This document shows, piece by piece, positions 40,059 to 49,936 of a DNA stretch of 64,000 nucleotides (within the stretch, counting starts at the first letter, position 1; each line of letters begins with the position of its first letter). The translations under genes were made by a program, and so were the position numbers. The notes below the pieces were generated by a model. It had not been told where the DNA came from and did no database searches. It worked only from the letters and a program-made list of their open reading frames with translations. The stretch is from the NCBI GenBank assembly GCA_031289615.1, contig JAITPD010000010.1:1-64000 (forward strand), given 5' to 3'. Origin of the DNA: Lactobacillaceae bacterium (GTDB lineage Bacteria > Bacillota > Bacilli > Lactobacillales > Lactobacillaceae).

Positions 40059-42548
40059 TTAAAAATCATATGGTGTCTGCCCTTCCATTCCAATGTTCGG
40101 ATCAATCGTTTGCGCCCTTATTTTTTCAATGGTCAAAATAAATGGTTCCGTTGTTGCTGGCTCGTCTTGGATGACTTTATCATTTTCATGAATTTTTTCC
40201 TCAAGTTGCTGTGGTTCAAGATTTTTAATTTCCGTCACAGTTTCAGCTTTAGTTGGCATCTTTGGCAAAACACCAACAATGGCTTCTTCCAAACGGGCTT
40301 GCAACATTGTTTGGCGAGCGGCCCCCTCAGTTTGAGCGGCTTGTTGATACGCTTCTGGCTCACCGATTAAAACGAGTGAGTCCCGGGCACGCGTCAATCC
40401 TGTGTACAACAGGTTTCGTTGCAACATGCGACTAAATTGCCGGACCAATGGTAATATCACGAGCGAATATTCGCCCCCTTGCGCCTTATGAATCGTTGTC
40501 GCATACGCAAGTGTCAAATTCATAAATTCAGAACGTTGATAACTGACCACATTACCATCAAAATTAACCTCAATTATGTCAGCCTTTTCAGTGTTTTCAC
40601 GATCTTTAGCAAACATGATCACCGTAATATAGCCAATGTCACCGTTAAATACATTGTTCTCAGGGTCATTTGCCTTTTGCATCACCTTGTCACCGACACG
40701 GAAACCAAATTCAAATTCGCCTTCCTTCCAACGAAGCTCACGTTTTTTCTTGGTCAGCGGATTAAATAAATTCTGTGCCAATAAATTAAGATTATTAACA
40801 CCAGCAACTGTTCGATACATTGGAGCCAAGATTTGCATATCAGCAACGCTATTACCTCGTTCGATCCAACTCTCAACGATTTTAGCAATCGCCTCTGGCA
40901 CCTGATTCAGATGACCCGGGAAAAATGAGCGGTCATTTTGGCGTTCCATAAAGTTTGCTGGCAAACCACCGTGTTTAACTTCGCTAGCCAGTTCAATAAT
41001 ACTTGAACCTTTTCCTTGGCGATGAATCACTTCCAACTCACGATAATTCAACTTTCCACTGGCCAACAAATCATAAAATACCCGGCCAGGTCCAACTGAT
41101 GGCAACTGATCCTTATCGCCAACAAGAATGACTTGCATATTTTGCGGTGTCGCACTTAAAAGCAGGCTAAATAATTCTGTATCAACCATCGACATCTCAT
41201 CAATAATTAAGAGCTGTCCATTAATGTTATCAATGTCTAAATCCGCAATCTTTTCACGCCCTGTAATTCCGAGCAAGCGATGAATCGTGGATGCTGGCAT
41301 ATTGGTTGCTTCTGACAAACGTTTAGCAGCGCGCCCAGTTGGAGCGACTAACTTGATTGAATCATTAATCTTTTTTTCTTCCATGCCAGTTAGTGCCATT
41401 AAATTTTGATATGCTGCAACCACGCCATTGATGATGGTGGTTTTACCGGTTCCTGGTCCACCAGTCAAAATAAATAATTTGTTTGTCAAAGCCGCTAACA
41501 TTGCATCTTGTTGTTCTTCTGAATATGGAAATGGATTTTCTTTTTCTGCTTTTTGCAATGCCTTTGTGACTTCTGCGCGCTTAAACATTCCTTTTTGTGT
41601 GTTAAGTTCAACAATTCGCTGAGCAATTTGCAATTCTGCCACATAAACATCGGCGATAAATAAGCGATCTTCATCTGCAACAACCACGCCATCTTCAGTC
41701 AATGTTAAAATGGCGCGCTTAACGAGTTCGTGATCGATTGCAACATTTTGCGTACCTTCCAGCAAACGAGTCGCCTCGACGAACAAAGCTTGCAGTTGAA
41801 TAAACGTATCACCCCGGTCAAAGGTCGCTCGGTTAATCGAAGCAACAACTCCCGCTTGAATTCGACGTGCATCTAGCGGGTCCATTCCTTGCTGCACCGC
41901 TAACCGGTCTACACGGGCAAATGCAACACCTTCAATATCTAATACGAGCTGATATGGATTTTCCTTTAACACATGCAATGTTTCATTGGCGTATTTACCA
42001 TAAATTATCGTTGCCAATGCTGACCCAAAGCCATAATCGTTCAACGCAATAATCGCTCGTTCCATTCCATCAGCTTGCTGAAGTTGATTGACAATTACTT
42101 CACGTTGCTTGGCTGACAGACCAACCTGCTTTAGAACTTCCGGTTGTTCCAAAATTAAATCAATTGCTTCAACGCCTAATTCATCAACGATTTTTTCAGC
42201 CGTCTTCTCACCAATTCCTTCAAATTCAGCGCTCGAAAAATATTTCACTAATCCAGAACTCGAACTAACAGATAACCGCTTGTACTGGGTGCCAGCAAAT
42301 TGCTCTCCAAACTTTGCATGACTCGTCACGCGCCCACTGAATTCATAAGCTGCCCCGATTTGAATCTCGCCAAAAGAACCGGTGACTGTAATCTCATCAT
42401 CGGCATAGTCAAAATTCTTATCGTCAATGGAAACCGCCAAGACTTTATAAAAACTGTCTTGGGCCGCAAAAATAATATTTTGCACCTGCCCCGTCATCTG
42501 CGCTTGTTGCTGATCACCATTGAATAAATTTGATTGCTCATTATTCAT
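40059..42548 (-). CDS. recD2: SF1B DNA helicase RecD2
   Basis: LTGGPGTGKTTIINGVV, LIIDEMSMVDTELF, YATTIHKAQGGEYSLVILPL, LTRARDSLVLIG. Confidence 0.96.
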   Translation of the reverse strand: MNNEQSNLFNGDQQQAQMTGQVQNIIFAAQDSFYKVLAVSIDDKNFDYADDEITVTGSFGEIQIGAAYEFSGRVTSHAKFGEQFAGTQYKRLSVSSSSGLVKYFSSAEFEGIGEKTAEKIVDELGVEAIDLILEQPEVLKQVGLSAKQREVIVNQLQQADGMERAIIALNDYGFGSALATIIYGKYANETLHVLKENPYQLVLDIEGVAFARVDRLAVQQGMDPLDARRIQAGVVASINRATFDRGDTFIQLQALFVEATRLLEGTQNVAIDHELVKRAILTLTEDGVVVADEDRLFIADVYVAELQIAQRIVELNTQKGMFKRAEVTKALQKAEKENPFPYSEEQQDAMLAALTNKLFILTGGPGTGKTTIINGVVAAYQNLMALTGMEEKKINDSIKLVAPTGRAAKRLSEATNMPASTIHRLLGITGREKIADLDIDNINGQLLIIDEMSMVDTELFSLLLSATPQNMQVILVGDKDQLPSVGPGRVFYDLLASGKLNYRELEVIHRQGKGSSIIELASEVKHGGLPANFMERQNDRSFFPGHLNQVPEAIAKIVESWIERGNSVADMQILAPMYRTVAGVNNLNLLAQNLFNPLTKKKRELRWKEGEFEFGFRVGDKVMQKANDPENNVFNGDIGYITVIMFAKDRENTEKADIIEVNFDGNVVSYQRSEFMNLTLAYATTIHKAQGGEYSLVILPLVRQFSRMLQRNLLYTGLTRARDSLVLIGEPEAYQQAAQTEGAARQTMLQARLEEAIVGVLPKMPTKAETVTEIKNLEPQQLEEKIHENDKVIQDEPATTEPFILTIEKIRAQTIDPNIGMEGQTPYDF

Positions 42549-43200
42549 CAATTCTTCCATTCAAAAGTTGAGTTAAATCATCTAGTTGTTGTGCTTGTTG
42601 TTGATATTTTTCGTGATTAATTTCTTTGGCGTTGTCTAACCATTCATTTTCAAGTTGTCCTTCAACTGCAGCAATCAATCCGCGCCCAAAGTTGGCATCG
42701 AAATTTTTTTCATTGACTACTAAAGCTTGATTAAATGCACCCTTAGCATGCTCTAAATCATTAAGACTCAGCCAAATGTTGCCTAGCATGATTTGGGCAG
42801 CTTCGTCTTTTGGTACCTGTTCAACACCTGTCAACCCATAAACTAGCGCTTGATTAAAGTTTTTTTGGTTATACCAACTTTGCGCCTGCATCATCGTTGC
42901 ATCGTGTTGCAGATGATGATTCGTCACTTCTTTGAAAAAACGATTGGCATTATTAAAATCACCCGCCAGATAATACACATTTCCAGTGGCATACAAAAGG
43001 TGTTCATGTGCCTCATCATTTTGCTCAAATAAGTTCAAGCTTTTCAAGGCCAACTCTTCTGCTTCAATCAAATTTTCTGTCGCCGCTAAAACATTGACGA
43101 GATCAACATACGCACGCCAGTTGTCAGCATCTTGTTCGATCGCAGTGACCAATGCTTTTATATCATTTTGTGCTAAATTTTCATCTACCATGGTCACCAC
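42541..43200 (-). CDS. TPR repeat protein
   Basis: 219 aa with several TPR-like repeats (AEELALKSLNLFEQNDEAHEHLLYATGNVYYLAGDFNNANRFF). Confidence 0.8.
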   Translation of the reverse strand: MVTMVDENLAQNDIKALVTAIEQDADNWRAYVDLVNVLAATENLIEAEELALKSLNLFEQNDEAHEHLLYATGNVYYLAGDFNNANRFFKEVTNHHLQHDATMMQAQSWYNQKNFNQALVYGLTGVEQVPKDEAAQIMLGNIWLSLNDLEHAKGAFNQALVVNEKNFDANFGRGLIAAVEGQLENEWLDNAKEINHEKYQQQAQQLDDLTQLLNGRIDE

Positions 43201-43208
43201 ACCTCGCT

Positions 43209-43871
43209 TTAAATTGTATTACTTGAATCCGCAACCACGTTCAAATAAGACGTATCGTTGCGAATGATTTCTGTATAATTTTCTCCGTCATGTGTTTCCA
43301 AAATTGATGTCGACGTGTTTCCCAAACCACCTTGCGCCCGTGATTCAGCCAACGGAATTCCCAATAATTTAGCCATTCCAATTGTCAAAACCATACCGTG
43401 AGCAAAGAATACCAAGTTAACATCTTCACCACCATATGCTTGAACGGCTTCTTTCACGGCAACTACAAATCGTCTTTGAACTTCTTCAAATGTTTCAGCA
43501 CCAAGAACTAGCTCGGCTTGGAAATTTTCTGGATGATGTCGCCATGCCTCATATTGCTTTGGATCTTGTTCTTGGACATCGGCAAACATTTGTCCTTCCC
43601 ATGCTCCGACGCTAAATTCGATTAATCCTGAATTCAATGTCAAAGCTGGCTGATGTGCTAATAATTCAAGAGTTGCTGTAGCTGTATTCCGCGCCCTTTT
43701 CAGCGGTGAAGCCCAAGCATGAGTAAAATTGACATCGTGCAGAAATGCACCTAGTTGCGCAATTTGCTGATATGAACCAGGTAGTAGCGACGAATCACCA
43801 TTTGCGCCTTGAAAGCGCCCTTCATTGTTCCATTCCGTCTTACCGTGCCTGATAAAGTATAATTTCGTCAT
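43209..43871 (-). CDS. Histidine phosphatase / phosphoglycerate mutase family protein
   Basis: 220 aa; LYFIRHGKTEWNNEGRFQGANGDSSL. Confidence 0.93.
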   Translation of the reverse strand: MTKLYFIRHGKTEWNNEGRFQGANGDSSLLPGSYQQIAQLGAFLHDVNFTHAWASPLKRARNTATATLELLAHQPALTLNSGLIEFSVGAWEGQMFADVQEQDPKQYEAWRHHPENFQAELVLGAETFEEVQRRFVVAVKEAVQAYGGEDVNLVFFAHGMVLTIGMAKLLGIPLAESRAQGGLGNTSTSILETHDGENYTEIIRNDTSYLNVVADSSNTI

Positions 43872-43960
43872 GCTATTGCTCCTTCGTAGATACTTATCTA
43901 TTTATTATATAACGAATTGGGCCGTGAAATATGTTGTTTTTAAGATAAAGGGTAAATCAA

Positions 43961-43988
43961 AAGCCGTGGGAGTCAAATTCCACGACTT
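43961..43988 (-). terminator. Intrinsic terminator
   Basis: AAGTCGTGG-AATTTGACTCC-CACGGCTT followed by TTGATTT on the minus strand. Confidence 0.65.
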
Positions 43989-44000
43989 AGTTAAATTAAT

Positions 44001-44618
44001 TTATGATGAACGAACTTTTTGATATCCAATAATGCGCAATGTAATCACGATTGCCGTAGTTATCGTTGCATAGATCAGGATGACTACTAGTATAATGTAC
44101 GAAATCAAGATTGGTATGCTCACCGTAGCTGAAATTACCACGAATATAAGGATAATAGTTGAAAGTCGGTTAATAATTTCTTCCATTCGATTCCAAGCGA
44201 GATTTTGCACTAAACAACTCGGCAGTTTTAGGAATCTCTTTCTTGGAATAATTTTATAATCCTTAATATCAGCCATTGCTAGTCCAATGCTCAACAACAA
44301 AACAAATGCCATGACTAAGCCTAGATTAATTCGTACACCAAATACAACAAGCATGACAGCAGCTTGAATGATACAACTATCGATCGGCATAATCCATCGC
44401 TCGTATTTACCAATTAAAGGCCATCTTGAACGATTATTTGCAATCAAATTACAAACGACCAAAAGTACTGGCACGTAAAATATTCCTACACCTCTAGACA
44501 ATACAGTAATATTTAAACCCAATCCACTAGGCCATACTTTTGGCAATTGGTTCCAAAGTAATATGCCTAACAAAATTGGTACTAATCCTAATAGCGTGGG
44601 CCAAAACATTTTTTTCAT
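44001..44618 (-). CDS. Multi-pass membrane protein, possibly SdpI/DUF1648-like
   Basis: About 205 aa; WPTLLGLVPILLGILLWNQLPKVWPSGLGL resembles the DUF1648 N-terminus; several TM segments. Confidence 0.5.
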   Translation of the reverse strand: MKKMFWPTLLGLVPILLGILLWNQLPKVWPSGLGLNITVLSRGVGIFYVPVLLVVCNLIANNRSRWPLIGKYERWIMPIDSCIIQAAVMLVVFGVRINLGLVMAFVLLLSIGLAMADIKDYKIIPRKRFLKLPSCLVQNLAWNRMEEIINRLSTIILIFVVISATVSIPILISYIILVVILIYATITTAIVITLRIIGYQKVRSS

Positions 44619-44676
44619 AAAAATCTCCATGTATGTAATTAAAGCAACGAAATGTGCGAGTTATGCAATATCTTCG

Positions 44677-44730
44677 TCATTTTTCACTTGCGTGGTGGTT
44701 TTTCGATAATAATAGTAAGTTGCGACACGG
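44677..44730 (+). repeat. Short repeat, copy 1, abutting element D
   Basis: TCATTTTTCACTTGCGTGGTGGTTTTTCGATAATAATAGTAAGTTGCGA, near-identical to 46598..46646. Confidence 0.75.
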
Positions 44731-44930
44731 TCCCATTCGGCTTTGTTGATCTGCGAAGTGATTCTGTCGTCGGATGATAGGTCCTGCCGAATCTGGATGA
44801 ACCATAACACTAACACCAGACCAAACAGTTAGTGGAATTGGCGAATTATTTCGTCTTTCATTCAGATTCGTGTAGGGTCATCCGAACGTAAAGAATCTTT
44901 AGCGGAGCTGATCAAACAAAGAGGAATATC
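44731..44930 (-). repeat. Structured intergenic element, copy D (about 200 bp)
   Basis: Reverse complement aligns with copies A-C; GATATTCC terminus retained on one side, other terminus degenerate. Confidence 0.85.
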
Positions 44931-45065
44931 AAACAACCAGCACTACACATCTCAAAGTAAGCCTCCTAGTCAGATTACTATAAAATTGTGAATTTTTTTA
45001 AACTCAGCTAAATTTGCTTAGTGAATCACATAATTTTTTTTGTAATTCAAACTCTGTCGATCGAA

Positions 45066-45095
45066 ACAAAAAAGCCGAACCTAGTCAGTCCAGCT
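45066..45095 (-). terminator. Intrinsic terminator of purB
   Basis: AGCTGGAC-TGACTAG-GTTCGGCT followed by TTTTTTG on the minus strand. Confidence 0.75.
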
Positions 45096-45107
45096 CCATT
45101 ATTGTTA

Positions 45108-46433
45108 TTAAATTAATCCAACCCGCTTGAACACATCATCAACGTGGCGCAAGTGCCAGTGATAATCAAAGGCATCATCAATCTGTGCCTTAGTCAACAC
45201 GCCAGTAATCGTTGCATCGGCGTCAACCAAATCCCGGAATTGCAGTTGATTATCCCATGACTTGGCAGTCAAAGGTTGCACGGCGTCATATGCTTGTTCA
45301 CGTGACCAGTTTGCATCATCCATCAACGCATACATTAACCGTTGTGAATAAACCAAGCCATACGTTCGCTTCATGTTAGCCTGCATTGTTTCAGGGAAGA
45401 CCTGCAAGTTCTCAACGATCTTTGTCAAACGGTGCAACATGTAGTCCAAAGTTGCTGTTGCATCAGGCAAAATCATTCGTTCAGCTGATGAATGCGAAAT
45501 ATCACGTTCATGCCAAAGCGGAACGTTTTCAAAGCCAGTCACTGCAAAGCCACGCAAGACCCGTGACAATCCAACCACGTTCTCAGATCCAATTGGATTA
45601 CGCTTATGAGGCATTGATGATGAACCCTTTTGACCACCAGCAAATCCTTCTTCAACTTCATGAATTTCTGAACGTTGCAATCCACGAATTTCAACTGCCA
45701 ATTCTTCCAAAGTTGTTCCAATCAACGCAATCGTTGAAAGATAGTCAGCATGCAAATCCCGTGGCAAAACTTGTGAGCCAATTGGTTGAGGCTCCAAACC
45801 AAGTTCCTTCATCGCAAACTCTTCAACTTCAGGCGCAATGTTAGCAAATGTTCCAACCGATCCAGAAAGCTTTCCAGTCTCAACCGCTGCTGCAACTCGA
45901 TCAAAGCGTGCAACATCTCGAACTGCCGCTTGGTAATAACGTGCAATCACTAATCCAAATGTGGTTGGTTCAGCATGAACACCATGCGTCCGCCCCATCA
46001 TTACAGTATCCTTGTATTGTAAAGCTAATTTCGCAAGCGCATCACGATACTCAATCAAATCTGACTTAATGATTTCATTGGCTTGTCGGAGGCGCAAAGC
46101 TTGGGCCGTATCAACAACGTCAGTACTAGTCAAACCGTAATGAATCCACTTTCGTTCATCACCCAAAGACTTTGAAACGTCACGAGTAAAGGCCACCATA
46201 TCATGACGCGTCGTTAATTCAATCTCAGCAATTTCATCTTCATCAAACTTTGCATTTTGCCGAATCTTAGCAAGTTCATCTGCAGTTGGACGTTCTTTTG
46301 CTAATTCAGGATGTTCAATTCCCTCGTTTACTAATCCAGCCGTCACTGCAATTTCCACATCCAACCATGCTTGATATTGATTCTTTAGTGCCCAGATGTC
46401 AGCCATTTCTGGCCGAGTATAACGTTCAATCAT
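45108..46433 (-). CDS. purB: Adenylosuccinate lyase
   Basis: MIERYTRPEMADIWALKNQYQAWLDVEIAV..., GSSSMPHKRNPIGSENV; start corrected from 46451. Confidence 0.98.
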   Translation of the reverse strand: MIERYTRPEMADIWALKNQYQAWLDVEIAVTAGLVNEGIEHPELAKERPTADELAKIRQNAKFDEDEIAEIELTTRHDMVAFTRDVSKSLGDERKWIHYGLTSTDVVDTAQALRLRQANEIIKSDLIEYRDALAKLALQYKDTVMMGRTHGVHAEPTTFGLVIARYYQAAVRDVARFDRVAAAVETGKLSGSVGTFANIAPEVEEFAMKELGLEPQPIGSQVLPRDLHADYLSTIALIGTTLEELAVEIRGLQRSEIHEVEEGFAGGQKGSSSMPHKRNPIGSENVVGLSRVLRGFAVTGFENVPLWHERDISHSSAERMILPDATATLDYMLHRLTKIVENLQVFPETMQANMKRTYGLVYSQRLMYALMDDANWSREQAYDAVQPLTAKSWDNQLQFRDLVDADATITGVLTKAQIDDAFDYHWHLRHVDDVFKRVGLI

Positions 46434-46597
46434 TGCTTTAGGTCCTCTCACTTTACAAAATTAAATTTAATTTACTGATTCATTGTCTTTACCAATTTTA
46501 CCGCAATTCACTAACAAAACAAAGCCACTGAAGCAAAAGAATCCTAAAATCCGAACATCTCTTTTACATGGGGTGCTAATGTTATTAAACACTTTGG

Positions 46598-46646
46598 TCA
46601 TTTTTCACTTGCGTGGTGGCTTTTCAATAAAGATAGTAAGTGGCGA
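46598..46646 (+). repeat. Short repeat, copy 2, abutting element E
   Basis: TCATTTTTCACTTGCGTGGTGGCTTTTCAATAAAGATAGTAAGTGGCGA. Confidence 0.75.
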
Positions 46647-46813
46647 AGCGATTCTGTCGTCGGATGGTCAGCTCTTGCCGAATCTAGGCGAACCTTTTCA
46701 CGCGTACTTTAGCGCCGTGAAAATAGCAAATTATTTTGCTATTCGCCGCGACTCGTGCAGGGCAAATCCGAAACGTAGAGAATCTTTAGCGAAGCTGTTC
46801 TCCGCACCACCAC
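46612..46813 (-). repeat. Structured intergenic element, divergent copy E
   Basis: Retains AGCTTCGCTAAAGATTCT..ACGT..CGGAT and ATCCGACGACAGAATCGCTTCGCC arms; interior sequence replaced but still foldable; GTGGTGG/CCACCAC near both ends. Confidence 0.75.
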
Positions 46814-46847
46814 ATATATATTACACAACTATCGCCAATAATTATTT

Positions 46848-47447
46848 CTAGATTTCATCATACTCATCCGCCCATAAAACAACTTCACCCTGCTTTAGAG
46901 ATGCTGGCACATCAATCACGCGTTGGTTTGATGAACCCCGAAAACGCAAAGTTAAATCCATCAACGCTTGAACAAAACGTCCATCAACAACGACATCAAG
47001 CTCATTTAGTAATGCTAATTTATCATCCGTCTCAGTGATTAACTCATCCCAAGTGTAGCCTGTCCAAGCCCAAATATCCTTGGTGTTGCCAAATTTTGCT
47101 CGCACACGACGGGCTAATTTTAAGGTCACATCCGTGTTTAAAAATGGTTCACCACCAAGCAAAGTTAATCCTTGAACGTATGAATGCGACAGATCACTAA
47201 TAATATGATCTTCTAATTCTTGCGTATATTCTGTCCCATATTGGAAATTTTGAGCTGCCACATTATAACAACCAGGACATAAAAATTTACATCCAGAAAC
47301 ATACAACGAACAGCGCACTCCCGGACCATCAACCATGATATATGGCTTGTAATCCGCCACATGGTTTAAAGTCCAGTCCTCACTTTTCCACTCTTTATTC
47401 TTCGGGACCGTAATTCCATTCGAAAGTTTCGTTGACATCTTCTCCAT
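46848..47447 (-). CDS. nrdG: Anaerobic ribonucleotide reductase activating protein
   Basis: Radical-SAM CKFLCPGC motif; DGPGVRCSLYVSGC. Confidence 0.96.
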   Translation of the reverse strand: MEKMSTKLSNGITVPKNKEWKSEDWTLNHVADYKPYIMVDGPGVRCSLYVSGCKFLCPGCYNVAAQNFQYGTEYTQELEDHIISDLSHSYVQGLTLLGGEPFLNTDVTLKLARRVRAKFGNTKDIWAWTGYTWDELITETDDKLALLNELDVVVDGRFVQALMDLTLRFRGSSNQRVIDVPASLKQGEVVLWADEYDEI

Positions 47448-49569
47448 CGACCTCCGTTTGTGAAATATGCTTTACTCGTGATGAGATTTCCACATGGCGT
47501 CCGTGAATCATTGGCCGGGCTTGCGGGTTACCAAGGTAGCCACACGTTCGCTTAACCACGTCACACGTCTGCGGATCGCGATTACCACATTCTGGGCAAC
47601 GGAATCCACGCGCAGTTGGTTGGAAGTCTCCTTCAAAGCCACACTTAAAGCACTTATCGATTGGCGTATTCGTTCCCAAATAACCAACATGATCATATGC
47701 GAAATCCCAGACGGCTTCCAATGCTGCCGGATTTTGGCGAATGTTTGGATACTCACAATAATGAATGAAGCCACCAGCAGCGTACTTTGGATATGCTTCT
47801 TCAAATAAAATCTTTTCAAACGGATTTGGATGCTTACGAACATCATAGTGGAATGAGTTTGTGTAATAATCCTTATCCGTAATGTCAGCAATCAAGCCAA
47901 AACGAGCCTTATCAAGCTCACAGAAACGATCCGTCAAAGATTCTGCCGGTGTTGAATAAACTGAATAATGGTAGCCATCTTCTGCTTCCCACGCCTGACA
48001 TGCTTCGTTTAAGCGCCGTACAATCGAAACTGTAAATTCATGCGCAATTTCATTTTGTTCCCAATCAGGACCAAAGAAATGCGTTCCTACTTCATACAAA
48101 CCGATGTAACCAAGTGACAAAGTTGCCCGCCCATTTCTAAACAATGAGTCAACATCTTCGCCATCTTTAAGCTTTTTACCAAAGACTCCATTCTTATACA
48201 AAATAGGAGCATTCTCTGGCACAGCTTCCTTTGTCCGAGCCAACTTGAACTTTAACGCTTTCTTGGCCAAGTCCAAACGCTCATCCAAAATTTCCCAAAA
48301 GAGTTCTTGATCATCACGGGCCTGGATTGCGATTCGCGGAATATTAAGCGTCACAACACCCAAGTTCATTCGACCTTCGTTGACCTCAACCCCATTTTCA
48401 TCGCGCCATCCTTGCAAGAATGAACGACATCCCATGGGCGCTTTAAATGAACCAGTCAGTTCAACAATTTTTTCATAATTCAAAACGTCAGGATACATCC
48501 GCTTTGATGAACATTCAATCGCCAACTTTTTCAAATCATAGTTTGGATCTTCTGGATTTAAATTCACCCCACGCTTCAATGCAAAGACCAACTTAGGGAA
48601 GATTGCAGTCCGGTGGTCAGGTCCAATTCCTTTGATTCGAATTTCAAAAATCGCTTTTTGAATTTCACGCTCAATCCAATCCGTTCCCAAACCGAATCCT
48701 AGCGTAGTAAATGGTGTTTGCCCTTGTGCTGAAGCGAGCGTATTAATCTCATACTCCAACGCTTGCATTGCATCGTAAATATCTTTCTTTGTGCAATCCA
48801 TTGCGTAGTCAGCTCTTTGATCAGCACCGACATACTTTTCAGCTGCCTTGAGATGCTTTTCGTAATTCATTGCTGCATAAGGTGCCAACAATTCGTCTAC
48901 AGCATTGACAGAAGTTCCGCCATATTGAGATGATGCAACGTTAGCAATAATTTGTGCCATCTGTGCTGTTGCCGTTCCGATTGACTTAGGAGGCTCAACT
49001 TGCGCGTTTCCCATCACATAGCCAGTACTAAACATATACTTAAAGTCCACTAAACAACAATTTGACATTGGACCAAGCGGCGTATAGTCAAGGTCGTGCC
49101 AGTGCAAATCACCGCGTAAATGCCCTTTTGCAACGGTTTCTGGAAGCATCCGCAATCCCATCGACTTACCAATCATTCCCGCCATTAAATCACGGAAAGT
49201 ATTGAAAACACGCGAATCTTTATTGGCGTTTTCATGCATCGTCTTATCATCACGATTAACAAGCGATTCCAACTTAGTCTCAGGATCAATTGCACGTGAC
49301 CAAATTTTTTCGTTTTGTAGATGAACCTCTTGAAAATCACGAGCAGCATCTGGAGCTAGTTCTTGCAACCGCAGCAAAACAGCTTCGTATATCATGGCCG
49401 TATTCAAATATGGTTGTTCGGCCGTAGTAACGACGTCTTCCATAATGATTTCACGAAGTTCCGGTTCAATTCCTAAGAGATCTAAAATCAGTTCAATCTT
49501 AAAAGGGTGAAAATCAACCTTTTCGCCTGAACGTTTTGTAATCATCAATGTTGTCTTTGTTTGCTCCAT
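47395..49569 (-). CDS. nrdD: Anaerobic ribonucleoside-triphosphate reductase
   Basis: Cone domain, C-terminal Zn cysteines and glycyl-radical RTCGYLGNP; start corrected from 49584. Confidence 0.97.
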   Translation of the reverse strand: MEQTKTTLMITKRSGEKVDFHPFKIELILDLLGIEPELREIIMEDVVTTAEQPYLNTAMIYEAVLLRLQELAPDAARDFQEVHLQNEKIWSRAIDPETKLESLVNRDDKTMHENANKDSRVFNTFRDLMAGMIGKSMGLRMLPETVAKGHLRGDLHWHDLDYTPLGPMSNCCLVDFKYMFSTGYVMGNAQVEPPKSIGTATAQMAQIIANVASSQYGGTSVNAVDELLAPYAAMNYEKHLKAAEKYVGADQRADYAMDCTKKDIYDAMQALEYEINTLASAQGQTPFTTLGFGLGTDWIEREIQKAIFEIRIKGIGPDHRTAIFPKLVFALKRGVNLNPEDPNYDLKKLAIECSSKRMYPDVLNYEKIVELTGSFKAPMGCRSFLQGWRDENGVEVNEGRMNLGVVTLNIPRIAIQARDDQELFWEILDERLDLAKKALKFKLARTKEAVPENAPILYKNGVFGKKLKDGEDVDSLFRNGRATLSLGYIGLYEVGTHFFGPDWEQNEIAHEFTVSIVRRLNEACQAWEAEDGYHYSVYSTPAESLTDRFCELDKARFGLIADITDKDYYTNSFHYDVRKHPNPFEKILFEEAYPKYAAGGFIHYCEYPNIRQNPAALEAVWDFAYDHVGYLGTNTPIDKCFKCGFEGDFQPTARGFRCPECGNRDPQTCDVVKRTCGYLGNPQARPMIHGRHVEISSRVKHISQTEVDGEDVNETFEWNYGPEE

Positions 49570-49617
49570 GCTGCCTGCCTCCATCTGTTCATATGTAGTT
49601 TTATAATTTTTATTCCG

Positions 49618-49630
49618 TAACAGAATGTTA
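49618..49630. promoter_or_regulatory. Palindrome TAACA-GAA-TGTTA upstream of nrdD
   Basis: Perfect 5-bp arms; second variant at 49824..49836. Confidence 0.4.
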
Positions 49631-49823
49631 TTTTAGTTTAATAATAATCTACTGTAATAAGCATTATGCACGTTTTTCTACTTGGATGTCAAAGTACACG
49701 ATTTAGCATAAATATACAGCTTCTTTTACGAGTATACAAAGAAAAGCGCTTATATTCAAGCACTTTTTATAATTTTGCTTTAATTTATAACTTAATATTT
49801 ATTCCTTATTAAGAGTAAGAATG

Positions 49824-49836
49824 TAACGGAACGTTA
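49824..49836. promoter_or_regulatory. Palindrome TAACG-GAA-CGTTA upstream of nrdD
   Basis: Same spacer and flank (..TTTTA) as 49618..49630, with a symmetric A/T to G/C change. Confidence 0.4.
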
Positions 49837-49936
49837 TTTTATCAAGGCTTTCACAAGTTATTTTCATTTTGACATCTGCATAACTGTAAATGTATCTTTT
49901 TGTTTACAATTTAACATCAATTAAATTATTCACATT

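Noticed and set aside
45386-45844. 152-aa plus-strand ORF
   Set aside because: Entirely antisense to purB; low-complexity translation without RBS.
13562-46813. CRISPR array or BOX/ERIC explanation for the repeats
   Set aside because: The copies are kilobases apart, about 200 bp long and in both orientations, so they are not a CRISPR array; they do not match ERIC or BOX core sequences that I can recall.
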